From Rhodopseudomonas_A palustris_F (GTDB taxonomy: Bacteria > Pseudomonadota > Alphaproteobacteria > Rhizobiales > Xanthobacteraceae): a DNA stretch of 64,000 nt. Shown one piece after another: positions 18,107-26,328 of this stretch (positions are counted from its first letter, which is position 1; every line of letters starts with the position of its first letter). The position numbers were made by a program, and so were the translations under genes. Where the stretch lies: the NCBI RefSeq assembly GCF_000013745.1, contig NC_007925.1, forward strand, positions 496,001-560,000, in the 5' to 3' direction. The notes under the pieces were generated by a model that saw only the letters and a program-made list of their open reading frames with translations, had not been told where the DNA came from and searched no databases.

Positions 18107-18895
18107 ATGACCGATCCGACCCCCGCTGCCGTCGACCTCGACCTGCTCGCCGAACCGCGACTGGTGGTGGAGCCTGGCCTCGGCGCGCGCGTCGCTGCGG
18201 TGGCCGGCCCGGTGCTGCAGGGCATGGGCTATCGTCTGGTGCGGATCAAGGTGTCCGGCGAACTCGGCTGCACGGTGCAGATCATGGCCGAGCGGCCGGA
18301 CGGCACCATGCTGGTCGAGGATTGCGAGGCGATTTCGCACGCGCTGTCGCCGGTGCTGGACATCGCAGACCCGGTCGAGCGCGCCTATCGGCTGGAGATT
18401 TCGTCGCCGGGGATCGACCGCCCGCTGGTTCGCCGCTCCGATTTCGAGCGCTATGAAGGCTACCTGGTCAAGATCGAGATGGCGGTCGCGGTCGGCGGCC
18501 GCAAGCGCTTCCGCGGCCTGCTCGGCCCGCTGCAGGGCGACGCCGTGCTGTTGGCGCGCGAGGGCGCGCGCGATGGCGAGGACCCCAATAGCTTGCTGCC
18601 GCTCGAGGATATCGCCAGCGCCAATTTGGTGCTGACCGACGAATTGATCGCCGAATCGATGCGTCGCGGCAAGATCGCCGAGCGCGAGATGAAGCGGGAG
18701 CTCGGCGTGCTGCCGCCGCCGCCGCCGCACGCCAAGAAGAGCGATCCGACCAAGAGCAACGCGCCGAAGGCCAAGCTGCCGAAGGCCAAACTCAAGGCGG
18801 CGAAGAAGCCGCCGCCGACCAATACCAAGGAACATCGGCTCGCCGCCGCCGAACGCAAGCGGTTGGGCCAAACCGATCCCACCGAAGGAGACTGA
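18107..18895 (+). CDS. rimP: Ribosome maturation factor RimP, with Lys/Pro-rich C-terminal tail
   Basis: A 30S assembly factor of 262 residues. Visible core elements are VLQGMGYRLVRIKVSGE, VEDCEAISHALSPVLD and the family hallmark YRLEISSPGIDRPL. The last ~60 residues form a basic tail with six consecutive prolines and KAKLPKAKL repeats, longer than in E. coli RimP (about 150 residues) but common in Bradyrhizobiaceae. An ATG at 18077 is also in frame. It begins the rimP-nusA-ylxR-infB operon, two bases before nusA. Confidence 0.95.
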   Translation: MTDPTPAAVDLDLLAEPRLVVEPGLGARVAAVAGPVLQGMGYRLVRIKVSGELGCTVQIMAERPDGTMLVEDCEAISHALSPVLDIADPVERAYRLEISSPGIDRPLVRRSDFERYEGYLVKIEMAVAVGGRKRFRGLLGPLQGDAVLLAREGARDGEDPNSLLPLEDIASANLVLTDELIAESMRRGKIAEREMKRELGVLPPPPPHAKKSDPTKSNAPKAKLPKAKLKAAKKPPPTNTKEHRLAAAERKRLGQTDPTEGD

Positions 18896-18897
18896 AC

Positions 18898-20523
18898 ATG
18901 GCCGCTGTCAGCGCCAACAAGCTCGAACTGCTTCAGATTGCGGACGCGGTTGCGCGCGAGAAATCGATCGATCGCTCGATCGTGATCGCCGCGATGGAAG
19001 ACGCCATCGCCAAGGCGGCGCGGGCCCGTTACGGCTCCGAAACCGACGTTCACGCCGAGATCGACGCCAAGAAGGGCGAACTCAGGCTGTCCCGCCACAT
19101 GTTGGTGGTCGAGGAGGTCGAGAACTCCTCGAACCAGATTTCGCTGAAGGACGCCCAGCGCGCCAACCCCGGCGCGCAGATCGGCGACACCATCGCCGAC
19201 ACCCTGCCGCCGTTGGAATACGGCCGGATCGCCGCGCAGTCGGCCAAGCAGGTGATCGTGCAGAAGGTGCGCGAGGCCGAGCGCGACCGGCAATATCAGG
19301 AATTCAAGGACCGCATCGGCGACATCGTCAACGGCGTGGTGAAGCGCGTCGAATACGGCAGCGTGATCGTCGACCTCGGCCGCGGCGAGGCCATCGTGCG
19401 GCGCGACGAGATGCTGCCGCGCGAAGTGTTCCGCAACGGCGACCGGGTCCGCGCCTATATCTTCGACGTCCGCCGCGAAACCCGCGGCCCGCAGATCTTC
19501 CTCTCGCGCACCCATCCGCAGTTCATGGCCAAGCTGTTCGCGCAGGAAGTGCCGGAAATCTACGACGGCATCGTCGAGATCAAGGCGGTGGCCCGCGATC
19601 CCGGCTCGCGCGCCAAGATCGGCGTGATTTCCAGGGATTCCTCGGTCGATCCGGTCGGCGCCTGCGTCGGCATGCGCGGCTCGCGCGTCCAGGCGGTGGT
19701 CAACGAACTGCAGGGCGAGAAGATCGACATCATCCCGTGGTCGCCGGACATCGCCACCTTCGTGGTCAATGCGTTGGCACCCGCCGAAGTCTCGAAAGTG
19801 GTGATCGACGAAGATCGTGAGCGGATCGAGGTTGTGGTCCCGGACACCAATAACCAATTATCCCTTGCGATCGGTCGGCGCGGGCAAAACGTCCGGCTGG
19901 CTTCGCAGCTCACCGGATGGGATATCGACATTCTGACGGAGACCGAGGAATCGGAGCGCCGCCAGGCCGATTTCGAGAATTCCACCCGTGTCTTCATGGA
20001 ATCGCTGAACGTCGACGAAGTGGTCGGCCAGCTGTTGGCGTCGGAAGGCTTCACCTCGGTCGAGGAGCTGGCCATGGTCGACGTCCGCGAACTCGCTTCC
20101 ATCGAAGGCTTCGACGACGAGACCGCGAACGAACTGCAGAGCCGGGCCCGCGAATATCTTGAACAGCTCGAATCCGAGCTCGAAGCCAAACGTAAGGAAC
20201 TCGGTGTGGAAGACGCTTTGAAGACGGTGCCAGGCGTGACCTCGAAGATGCTGGTGAAGTTCGGCGAGAACGACATCAAGACCGTCGAGGACCTGGCCGG
20301 CTGCGCCACCGACGACCTGGTGGGCTGGAGCGAGCGCAAGGAAGGCGGCGAGCCGGTCAAGTTCCCGGGCATTCTCGACGCCAACGAGATTTCGCGCGCC
20401 GACGCCGAAACGCTGATCATGCAGGCCCGCGTCATCGCCGGCTGGATCACCGAAGCCGACCTCGCCAAGACTGCCGACGCCACCGCCGACGCCGACGAGG
20501 CGTCGGAAGACCAGCCGGTTTAG
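18898..20523 (+). CDS. nusA: Transcription termination/antitermination factor NusA
   Basis: A 541-residue RNA polymerase-binding factor. The N-terminal RNAP-binding domain is followed by an S1 domain (about 137-200, GDIVNGVVKRVEYGSVIVDL), two KH domains (GACVGMRGSRVQAVVNEL and NNQLSLAIGRRGQNVRLA), and C-terminal helix-hairpin-helix repeats (VEELAMVDVRELASIEGFDD; VEDLAGCATDDLVG). GGAG precedes the ATG. NusA often autoregulates this operon, which is relevant to the leader hairpin before rimP. Confidence 0.98.
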   Translation: MAAVSANKLELLQIADAVAREKSIDRSIVIAAMEDAIAKAARARYGSETDVHAEIDAKKGELRLSRHMLVVEEVENSSNQISLKDAQRANPGAQIGDTIADTLPPLEYGRIAAQSAKQVIVQKVREAERDRQYQEFKDRIGDIVNGVVKRVEYGSVIVDLGRGEAIVRRDEMLPREVFRNGDRVRAYIFDVRRETRGPQIFLSRTHPQFMAKLFAQEVPEIYDGIVEIKAVARDPGSRAKIGVISRDSSVDPVGACVGMRGSRVQAVVNELQGEKIDIIPWSPDIATFVVNALAPAEVSKVVIDEDRERIEVVVPDTNNQLSLAIGRRGQNVRLASQLTGWDIDILTETEESERRQADFENSTRVFMESLNVDEVVGQLLASEGFTSVEELAMVDVRELASIEGFDDETANELQSRAREYLEQLESELEAKRKELGVEDALKTVPGVTSKMLVKFGENDIKTVEDLAGCATDDLVGWSERKEGGEPVKFPGILDANEISRADAETLIMQARVIAGWITEADLAKTADATADADEASEDQPV

Positions 20524-20539
20524 GAGCGTTGTCACGCGC

Positions 20540-21244
20540 ATGCTCGCTTTCGCCGACCCGGCAGATCTCGACAAGGGCCCCCGGACCGCAAGGTCCGGGA
20601 CCGAGCGGATGTGCGCGGTATCGCGAGACGTGCGGCCGATCGAAGAGCTGATCCGGTTTGTGGTTGCGCCTACGGGCGAAGTGATCCCCGACCTGAAGCG
20701 CAAGCTGCCGGGGCGGGGGCTGTGGGTCACCGCCTCGCGCCGGGCGGTGGCCGAGGCGGCGCGGCGAAACCTGTTCGCCAAGGGCTTCAAGCGCGAGCTG
20801 CGCGGCGCCGCGACGCTCGCCGACGACACCGACGCGCTGTTGGTGCGCGGGGTGATCGAGGCGCTGGCGATGGCCGCCAAGGCCCGCCAGGTGGTCAGCG
20901 GGTTCTCCAAGGTCGAGGCCGCGCTGAACCAGGGCGAGGCGGTGGCGCTCGTTCATGCTTTAGACGGAGCCGCCGACGGAATCCGCAAGCTGGACGCCGT
21001 TGCCCGGCAAAATGACCGCTTTACGACCGAATCGCGCGAATTTCCCGTTGTGACATTTCTCACTTCGGCCGAATTGGATTTGGCACTCGGGCGATCAAAT
21101 GTGATACATGCTGCGCTTCTCGGAGGCGCGGCGGGCAAGACCTTCCTGTCGCGCAGTCAGATTCTGGTGAAATACCGGCTGGCGGACGACAGCACCACGG
21201 CCAACAACTTCACGGCGAAGACTGTGCGGGCACGCACTGCGTAA
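20540..21244 (+). CDS. YlxR-type RNA-binding protein (DUF448) with L7Ae-like region
   Basis: A 234-residue protein. The N-terminal part is a YlxR/DUF448 domain: RMCAVSRDVRPIEELIRFVV and PGRGLWVTASRRAVAEA match its signature. A second region (about 115-160, ALAMAAKARQVVSGFSKVEA) resembles the L7Ae-like domain fused to DUF448 in alphaproteobacteria. The pair sits between nusA and infB, as nearly always in this class, suggesting a role in translation or transcription control that is not well defined. Confidence 0.9.
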   Translation: MLAFADPADLDKGPRTARSGTERMCAVSRDVRPIEELIRFVVAPTGEVIPDLKRKLPGRGLWVTASRRAVAEAARRNLFAKGFKRELRGAATLADDTDALLVRGVIEALAMAAKARQVVSGFSKVEAALNQGEAVALVHALDGAADGIRKLDAVARQNDRFTTESREFPVVTFLTSAELDLALGRSNVIHAALLGGAAGKTFLSRSQILVKYRLADDSTTANNFTAKTVRARTA

Positions 21245-21262
21245 CGAGATTGGGACTGCTGA

Positions 21263-23905
21263 ATGGTTGATACGAAAAATCCTGGCGACAAGACTTTGAG
21301 CGTCAGCCCGAGCAAGACCTTGACCCTCAAGCGGGGCGTCGAGCAGGGCACCGTGCGCCAGAGCTTCAGCCATGGCCGTACCAAGCAGGTGGTGGTGGAA
21401 AAACGCGGCAAGCGCCGGGTTGGCGGCGACGGCCCGGCCGATGCGCCGGCGGCGCCCGCGCCGGTTGCTGCGGCGAAGCCCGCGCCGGTTCGTGCCCCGA
21501 TGTCGCGCCCGCCGCAGTCGTCGCACCGTGGCGGCGGCTCCGGCGTGGTGTTGCGCACTTTGACCGAGGACGAGCGCACCGCGCGCGCTTCGGCGCTGGC
21601 CGATGCAAGGATCCGCGACGAGGAAGAGCGCAAGGCGGCGGAAGCCGAACTCGCCCGTCGCAACAGCAAGGAAGGCATCGAACAGGCCGAGCGCGAGGCC
21701 GCCGAGGCCCGCAAGAAGGCCGAAGAAGAACGACATCGGCAGGACGAGGAGGCCAAGCGTAAGGCCGAACTCGAAGCCAAGAAGCGGTTCGGCGAGGAGG
21801 AGGCCAAGAAGGCCGCCGCTGCCGCCCCCGCCAAGACCACGGCTGCGACGACCGCCACCGCGGCGAAGCCCGGCGCGCCGGCGCGCGCCCCCGGCGTGGC
21901 CGCCGACGCCACCGACGAGGACGAAGGTCCGCGGCAGATCCGTCGTGGCCCCGGCGGCGCCGCGCGCCCGGTGGTCGCCCCGAAGCCGACCGCGAAGCCG
22001 GCGCCCGCCAAGCAGCGCGGCCGCCTGACGCTGGTCACCGCGCTGTCCGCCGACGACGTCCGCGAGCGCTCGATCGCCTCGTTCCGCCGCCGCACCCAGC
22101 GCCTCAAGGGCCACCAGTCCAACGAGCCGAAGGAAAAGCTGGTCCGCGAAGTCATCATTCCGGAAGCCATCACCATCCAGGAACTCGCCAACCGTATGGC
22201 CGAGCGCGCCGTGGACGTGATCCGGATGCTGATGAAGCAGGGTCAGATGGTGAAGATCACCGACGTGATCGACGCCGACACCGCGCAGCTGATCGCCGAG
22301 GAACTCGGCCACTCCGTCAAGCGCGTCGCAGCCAGCGACGTTGAAGAGGGCCTGTTCGATATCGTCGACGACGCCACCGACACCGAGCCGCGTTCGCCGG
22401 TGGTGACGGTGATGGGCCACGTCGACCACGGCAAGACCTCGCTGCTCGACGCGCTGCGCCACGCCAATGTGGTGTCCGGCGAAGCCGGCGGCATCACCCA
22501 GCATATCGGCGCCTATCAGGTCACCTCGCCGGAAAGCGGCAAGAAGATCACCTTCATCGACACCCCCGGCCACGCCGCGTTCACCGCGATGCGCGCCCGC
22601 GGCGCCAAGGTCACCGACATCGTAGTGCTGGTGGTCGCCGCCGACGACGGCGTGATGCCGCAGACCATCGAGGCGATCAATCACGCCAAGGCCGCCAAGG
22701 TTCCGGTGATCGTGGCGATCAACAAGATCGACAAGCAAGACGCCAAGCCGGAGCGGGTCCGCACCGAGCTGCTGCAATACGGCATCCAGGTGGAATCGCT
22801 CGGCGGCGATGTCGTCGATGTCGAGGTCTCGGCCAAGAACAAGACCAACCTCGACAAGCTGTTGGAAATGATCGCCTTGCAGGCCGAACTGCTCGACCTC
22901 AAGACCAACACCGAGCGTCCGGCCGAAGGCACCGTGATCGAAGCCAAGCTCGATCGCGGCCGCGGTCCGGTGGCGACCGTGCTGGTGCAGCGCGGCACGC
23001 TGCGGGTCGGCGACATCATCGTCGCCGGCGCCGAAATGGGCCGGGTCCGCGCGCTGATCTCCGATCAGGGCGTTACCTTGACCGAAGCCGGCCCCTCGGT
23101 GCCGGTGGAAGTGCTCGGCTTCAACGGCCCGCCGGAAGCCGGCGACCGCATGGCCGTGGTCGACAGCGAAGCCCGCGCCCGTCAGGTGACGAGCTATCGT
23201 GCGCATCAGAAGCGCGAGAAGTCCGCCTCGGCCGTCTCCGGCCTGCGCGGCTCGCTCGAGCAGATGATGAGCCAGCTCAAGACTACCGGCCGCAAGGACT
23301 TCCCGCTGATCATCAAGGCCGACGTGGCGGGCTCGCTGGAAGCCATCCTCGGCTCGCTGGAGAAGCTCGGCACCGACGAGGTCACCGCGCGCATCCTGCA
23401 CGCCGGCGTCGGCGGCATCTCGGAATCCGACGTCACGCTGGCGGAAGGTTTCAACGCCGCGATCATCGGCTTCAACGTCCGCGCCCACAAGGAAGCGGCC
23501 GCGGCCGCCAAGCGCAACGGCATCGAGATCCGCTACTACAACATCATCTACGACCTGGTCGACGACGTGAAGAAGGCGATGAGCGGTCTGCTCGCGCCGA
23601 CCTTGCGCGAAACCATGCTCGGCAACGCGCTGATCCTGGAAGTCTTCAACATCTCCAAGGTCGGCAAGGTCGCCGGCTGCCGGGTCACCGACGGTTCGGT
23701 GGAGCGCGGCGCCAATGTCCGACTGATCCGCGACAACGTCGTGGTTCACGAAGGCAAGCTGTCGACGCTGAAGCGTTTCAAGGACGAAGTGAAGGAAGTG
23801 CAGTCCGGTCAGGAATGCGGCATGGCGTTCGAGAATTACGGCGACATGCGGGCCGGCGATATTATCGAGTGTTATCGCGTCGAGACGATCCAACGCTCGC
23901 TGTAA
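21263..23905 (+). CDS. infB: Translation initiation factor IF-2
   Basis: An 880-residue GTPase that recruits fMet-tRNA to the 30S subunit. A long Lys/Ala/Glu-rich N-terminal region (to about 280) includes a charged coiled coil. The G domain carries GHVDHGKT (385-392), DTPGHAAF, NKID and the switch regions; domains II, III and IV follow (C-terminal VKEVQSGQECGMAFENYGD). It is longer than many IF-2 proteins only through the N-terminal low-complexity part, which is usual for the group. Confidence 0.98.
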   Translation: MVDTKNPGDKTLSVSPSKTLTLKRGVEQGTVRQSFSHGRTKQVVVEKRGKRRVGGDGPADAPAAPAPVAAAKPAPVRAPMSRPPQSSHRGGGSGVVLRTLTEDERTARASALADARIRDEEERKAAEAELARRNSKEGIEQAEREAAEARKKAEEERHRQDEEAKRKAELEAKKRFGEEEAKKAAAAAPAKTTAATTATAAKPGAPARAPGVAADATDEDEGPRQIRRGPGGAARPVVAPKPTAKPAPAKQRGRLTLVTALSADDVRERSIASFRRRTQRLKGHQSNEPKEKLVREVIIPEAITIQELANRMAERAVDVIRMLMKQGQMVKITDVIDADTAQLIAEELGHSVKRVAASDVEEGLFDIVDDATDTEPRSPVVTVMGHVDHGKTSLLDALRHANVVSGEAGGITQHIGAYQVTSPESGKKITFIDTPGHAAFTAMRARGAKVTDIVVLVVAADDGVMPQTIEAINHAKAAKVPVIVAINKIDKQDAKPERVRTELLQYGIQVESLGGDVVDVEVSAKNKTNLDKLLEMIALQAELLDLKTNTERPAEGTVIEAKLDRGRGPVATVLVQRGTLRVGDIIVAGAEMGRVRALISDQGVTLTEAGPSVPVEVLGFNGPPEAGDRMAVVDSEARARQVTSYRAHQKREKSASAVSGLRGSLEQMMSQLKTTGRKDFPLIIKADVAGSLEAILGSLEKLGTDEVTARILHAGVGGISESDVTLAEGFNAAIIGFNVRAHKEAAAAAKRNGIEIRYYNIIYDLVDDVKKAMSGLLAPTLRETMLGNALILEVFNISKVGKVAGCRVTDGSVERGANVRLIRDNVVVHEGKLSTLKRFKDEVKEVQSGQECGMAFENYGDMRAGDIIECYRVETIQRSL

Positions 23906-23930
23906 GTCCAAGTCTTACAGCGCGCTCTTG

Positions 23931-24064
23931 GTCATTCCGGGATGCGATCCCGCCGGCATAGCCGGCATGGATCGCAGGCCCGGAATCTATGCTCCCTGTC
24001 GTGGTTATGGATTCCGGACTCGCTCAATCGGCGCCTTGGCGCCGATCTCGCGATCCGGAATGAC
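23931..24064. repeat. Intergenic inverted-repeat element, family B (gtcattccgg ends)
   Basis: The element starts with GTCATTCCGG and ends with CCGGAATGAC, 134 bases apart, with nested arms such as GCCGGCATAGCCGGC and GGCGCCTTGGCGCC. It fills the infB-rbfA gap. Related elements occur at 46775-46898 and 53317-53438. Read-through would create a long hairpin inside the infB-rbfA message. Confidence 0.85.
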
Positions 24065-24121
24065 GGCAGTTAATCCTGAAAGGCATCGCTCCGGACGAGC
24101 CGGGCGACATAGGTGAATTCC

Positions 24122-24535
24122 ATGCCGAAACATCATCAGAAGGCTCAGTCGCCCGGCGGCTCGCAGCGGCAGTTGCGGGTCGGCGAAATCGTCCGCCATG
24201 CCGTCGCCGAGCTGCTGTCGCAGGGCGGCGTGCACGACCCCGTGCTCGAAGGCCATCTGATCACCGTCCCGGAAGTGCGGATGTCGCCGGACCTCAAGCT
24301 CGCCACCGTCTATGTGATGCCGCTCGGCGGCCGCGACACCGACGTCGTGCTGAAAGCGCTGGCCGCCAACAAGCCGTTCATCCGCACCGCCGTGGCGCGG
24401 CGCGTTAATCTAAAATTCGCACCCGATCTTCGCTTCCGCATCGACGAGCGATTCGACGAAGCGGAACGGATCGAGAAATTATTGAGAACACCCGGGGTCC
24501 AAAAGGACCTCCAGCAAGATTCGGACGAAACCTGA
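24122..24535 (+). CDS. rbfA: Ribosome-binding factor A
   Basis: A 137-residue KH-like protein that binds 16S rRNA helix 1 in late 30S assembly and in cold adaptation. It shows RQLRVGEIVRHAVAELL near the start, then VRMSPDLKLATVYVMPLGG, and NLKFAPDLRFRIDERFDEAERIE near the end, all typical. A GTG three codons upstream is possible, but ATG 24122 follows AGGTGA. The TGA overlaps the truB ATG by one base. Confidence 0.96.
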   Translation: MPKHHQKAQSPGGSQRQLRVGEIVRHAVAELLSQGGVHDPVLEGHLITVPEVRMSPDLKLATVYVMPLGGRDTDVVLKALAANKPFIRTAVARRVNLKFAPDLRFRIDERFDEAERIEKLLRTPGVQKDLQQDSDET

Positions 24536-25698
24536 TGAACGAGACCACCGCCACCGCCGCGATCGAGCCGCCGAGCGATGAGCCGATCGACGTGACCACT
24601 CCGAATTCGGCCGCGATGGTGTCCGATCAGTTAACGCTGCAGCCCGACCAGGACGGCGGTGAGCTCGGCGACCGCGCGCCGCGCGCTAACAACGATCCGC
24701 GGCAGAACGGCCGCGGCGGCAAGCCAAAGCAGAACGGCCAACCGCGCCGCGACAAGCGCGACGTCCACGGCTGGGTGGTGCTGGACAAGCCGATCGGCAT
24801 GACCTCGACCCACGCGGTCGCGGTGGTGAAGCGGCTGTTTTCCGCCAAGCGCGCCGGCCACGCCGGCACGCTGGATCCGTTGGCCTCCGGCGGCCTGCCG
24901 ATCGCGATGGGCGAAGCCACCAAGACCGTCCCCTTCGTGATGGACGGCCGCAAGCGCTATCGCTTCACCGTGGCCTGGGGCGAGGAGCGCGACACCGACG
25001 ACACCGAGGGCCGCGCCACCGCGACCAGCGAGCTGCGGCCGAGCGTCGAGGCGATTCGCGCGCTGCTGCCGCAATTCACCGGCGAGATCGAACAGACCCC
25101 GCCGCAATATTCCGCGATCAAGATCGCGGGCGAGCGGGCCTACGACATGGCGCGCGACGGCGAAATCGTGCCGCTGGTTCCCCGCCCGGTGGTGATCCAC
25201 GAATTAACCCTGGTGGATCAGCCGGATGAGGGCCATTCGACGTTCGAGGCGGAATGCGGCAAGGGCACCTATGTGCGGGCTTTGGCGCGCGATATGGGGA
25301 GAATTCTGGGCTGTTACGGCCATATCTGCGCGCTGCGCCGCACCCTGGTCGGGCCGTTCGGCGAGCAAGATATGATTCCGCTGGAACAGTTGGAGGCTTT
25401 ATGCGATAGAGCCGCGTCCGGCGAGGGTAGCCTCGCCGACGCGCTTTTGCCCGTTGAGACCGCGCTGGACGACATCCCGGCGCTGGCCGTCACACGGGCT
25501 GATGCGGCAAGGCTCCATCGGGGCCAGGCCGTTTTGTTGCGCGGACGGGATGCGCCCAACTGTAGCGGCACAGTTTATGTCACGGTGGCAGGCCGGCTTC
25601 TGGCCCTCGCCGAACTTGGCAATGGCGAACTCATCCCCAAGCGCGTGTTCAACCTGAACGGACTGACCGCCAGTTCGCAGCCTAAGGAAAGTAACTGA
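24535..25698 (+). CDS. truB: tRNA pseudouridine(55) synthase
   Basis: A 387-residue enzyme that makes pseudouridine 55 in tRNA. The catalytic aspartate is D114 in [12 protein letters not shown]; the [11 protein letters not shown] and [12 protein letters not shown] motifs are intact. An N-terminal extension of roughly 75 residues, rich in Asn, Gln and Asp and likely disordered, precedes the conserved GWVVLDKP and is absent from E. coli TruB. The start overlaps the rbfA stop, indicating coupling. Confidence 0.96.
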
Positions 25699-25700
25699 CG

Positions 25701-25970
25701 ATGTCGATTACCGCAGAACGTAAAGCGGAAGTCATCAAGACCAATGCGAAGAAGGCCGGCGACACCGGGTCGCCCGAGGTTCAGGTCGCGATCCTGTCGG
25801 AACGCATCGCCAACCTCACCAGCCACTTCAAGACCCACGTCAAGGATAACCATTCCCGTCGTGGCCTGCTGAAGCTGGTGTCGACCCGTCGTTCGCTGCT
25901 GGACTACGTCAAGAAGAAGGACGAGGCGCGCTACAAGGCGCTGCTCGAGAAGCACAACATCCGTCGTTGA
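25701..25970 (+). CDS. rpsO: 30S ribosomal protein S15
   Basis: An 89-residue primary rRNA-binding protein. [16 protein letters not shown] and [20 protein letters not shown] are diagnostic. AAGGAAAG before the ATG is a strong ribosome-binding site. It follows truB by two bases and is followed by an intrinsic terminator and the pnp leader, the classical truB-rpsO-pnp order. Confidence 0.98.
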
Positions 25971-25978
25971 GCGAAGTT

Positions 25979-26005
25979 CGCGCGCCGACCCCGGCGCGCG
26001 TTTTT
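25979..26005 (+). terminator. Intrinsic terminator after rpsO
   Basis: CGCGCGCC (25979-25986) pairs perfectly with GGCGCGCG (25993-26000) across a six-base loop, followed by five T residues, eight bases after the rpsO stop. Confidence 0.85.
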
Positions 26006-26328
26006 GCATAGGGTGGGACCACGGGTTTCCCGTTCCGGTTCGATTCCATGCATGTGATGTGCGGGCCAGTTGATGGCCCGCAAGACATGTCCAGCAGCAC
26101 TCCGGCGGCTGGACGATGACGGGCAAGGGGTCCGTCGCGCGGGCAAGCGTCCGAAGGACTTGTCCGCACCGATCGGGAGGATGGACGCCATCCAGGGCTC
26201 GAAAACCATGGCAGGATCGCCGGACGCTGACGCCGCAATCGCGGCGCGGTCAGCGTCTCGCAATCTTGCGCATGGTTTTCGGGGTTTGGGCGTTCGTGCC
26301 TTTCGTGAACTCATGAAAGAAACACGCC
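26006..26328 (+). promoter_or_regulatory. Long structured leader/intergenic region before pnp
   Basis: There is no convincing gene in these 323 bases. They hold three strong hairpins: GCGGGCCA / TGGCCCGC (26061-26081, 8 bp), GTCCAGC / GCTGGAC (26089-26114, 7 bp), and a long one with GACGCTGACGCCGC (26223-26236) pairing to GCGGC and GTCAGCGTC (26241-26257) around a three-base bulge. In E. coli an RNase III-cut hairpin in the pnp leader allows PNPase to repress itself; a similar role here is inference. A 104-codon frame covering part of this region has no family features and runs into pnp. Confidence 0.55.

Noticed and set aside
21095..23911. 938-codon open frame antisense to infB, and similar long frames antisense to pnp, ptsP and prfA (26344-27927, 55728-58223, 56029-57900)
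   Set aside because: High GC in third codon positions creates long open antisense frames. The peptides are Arg/His/Gly-rich with no motifs, while the sense strand holds complete conserved proteins.
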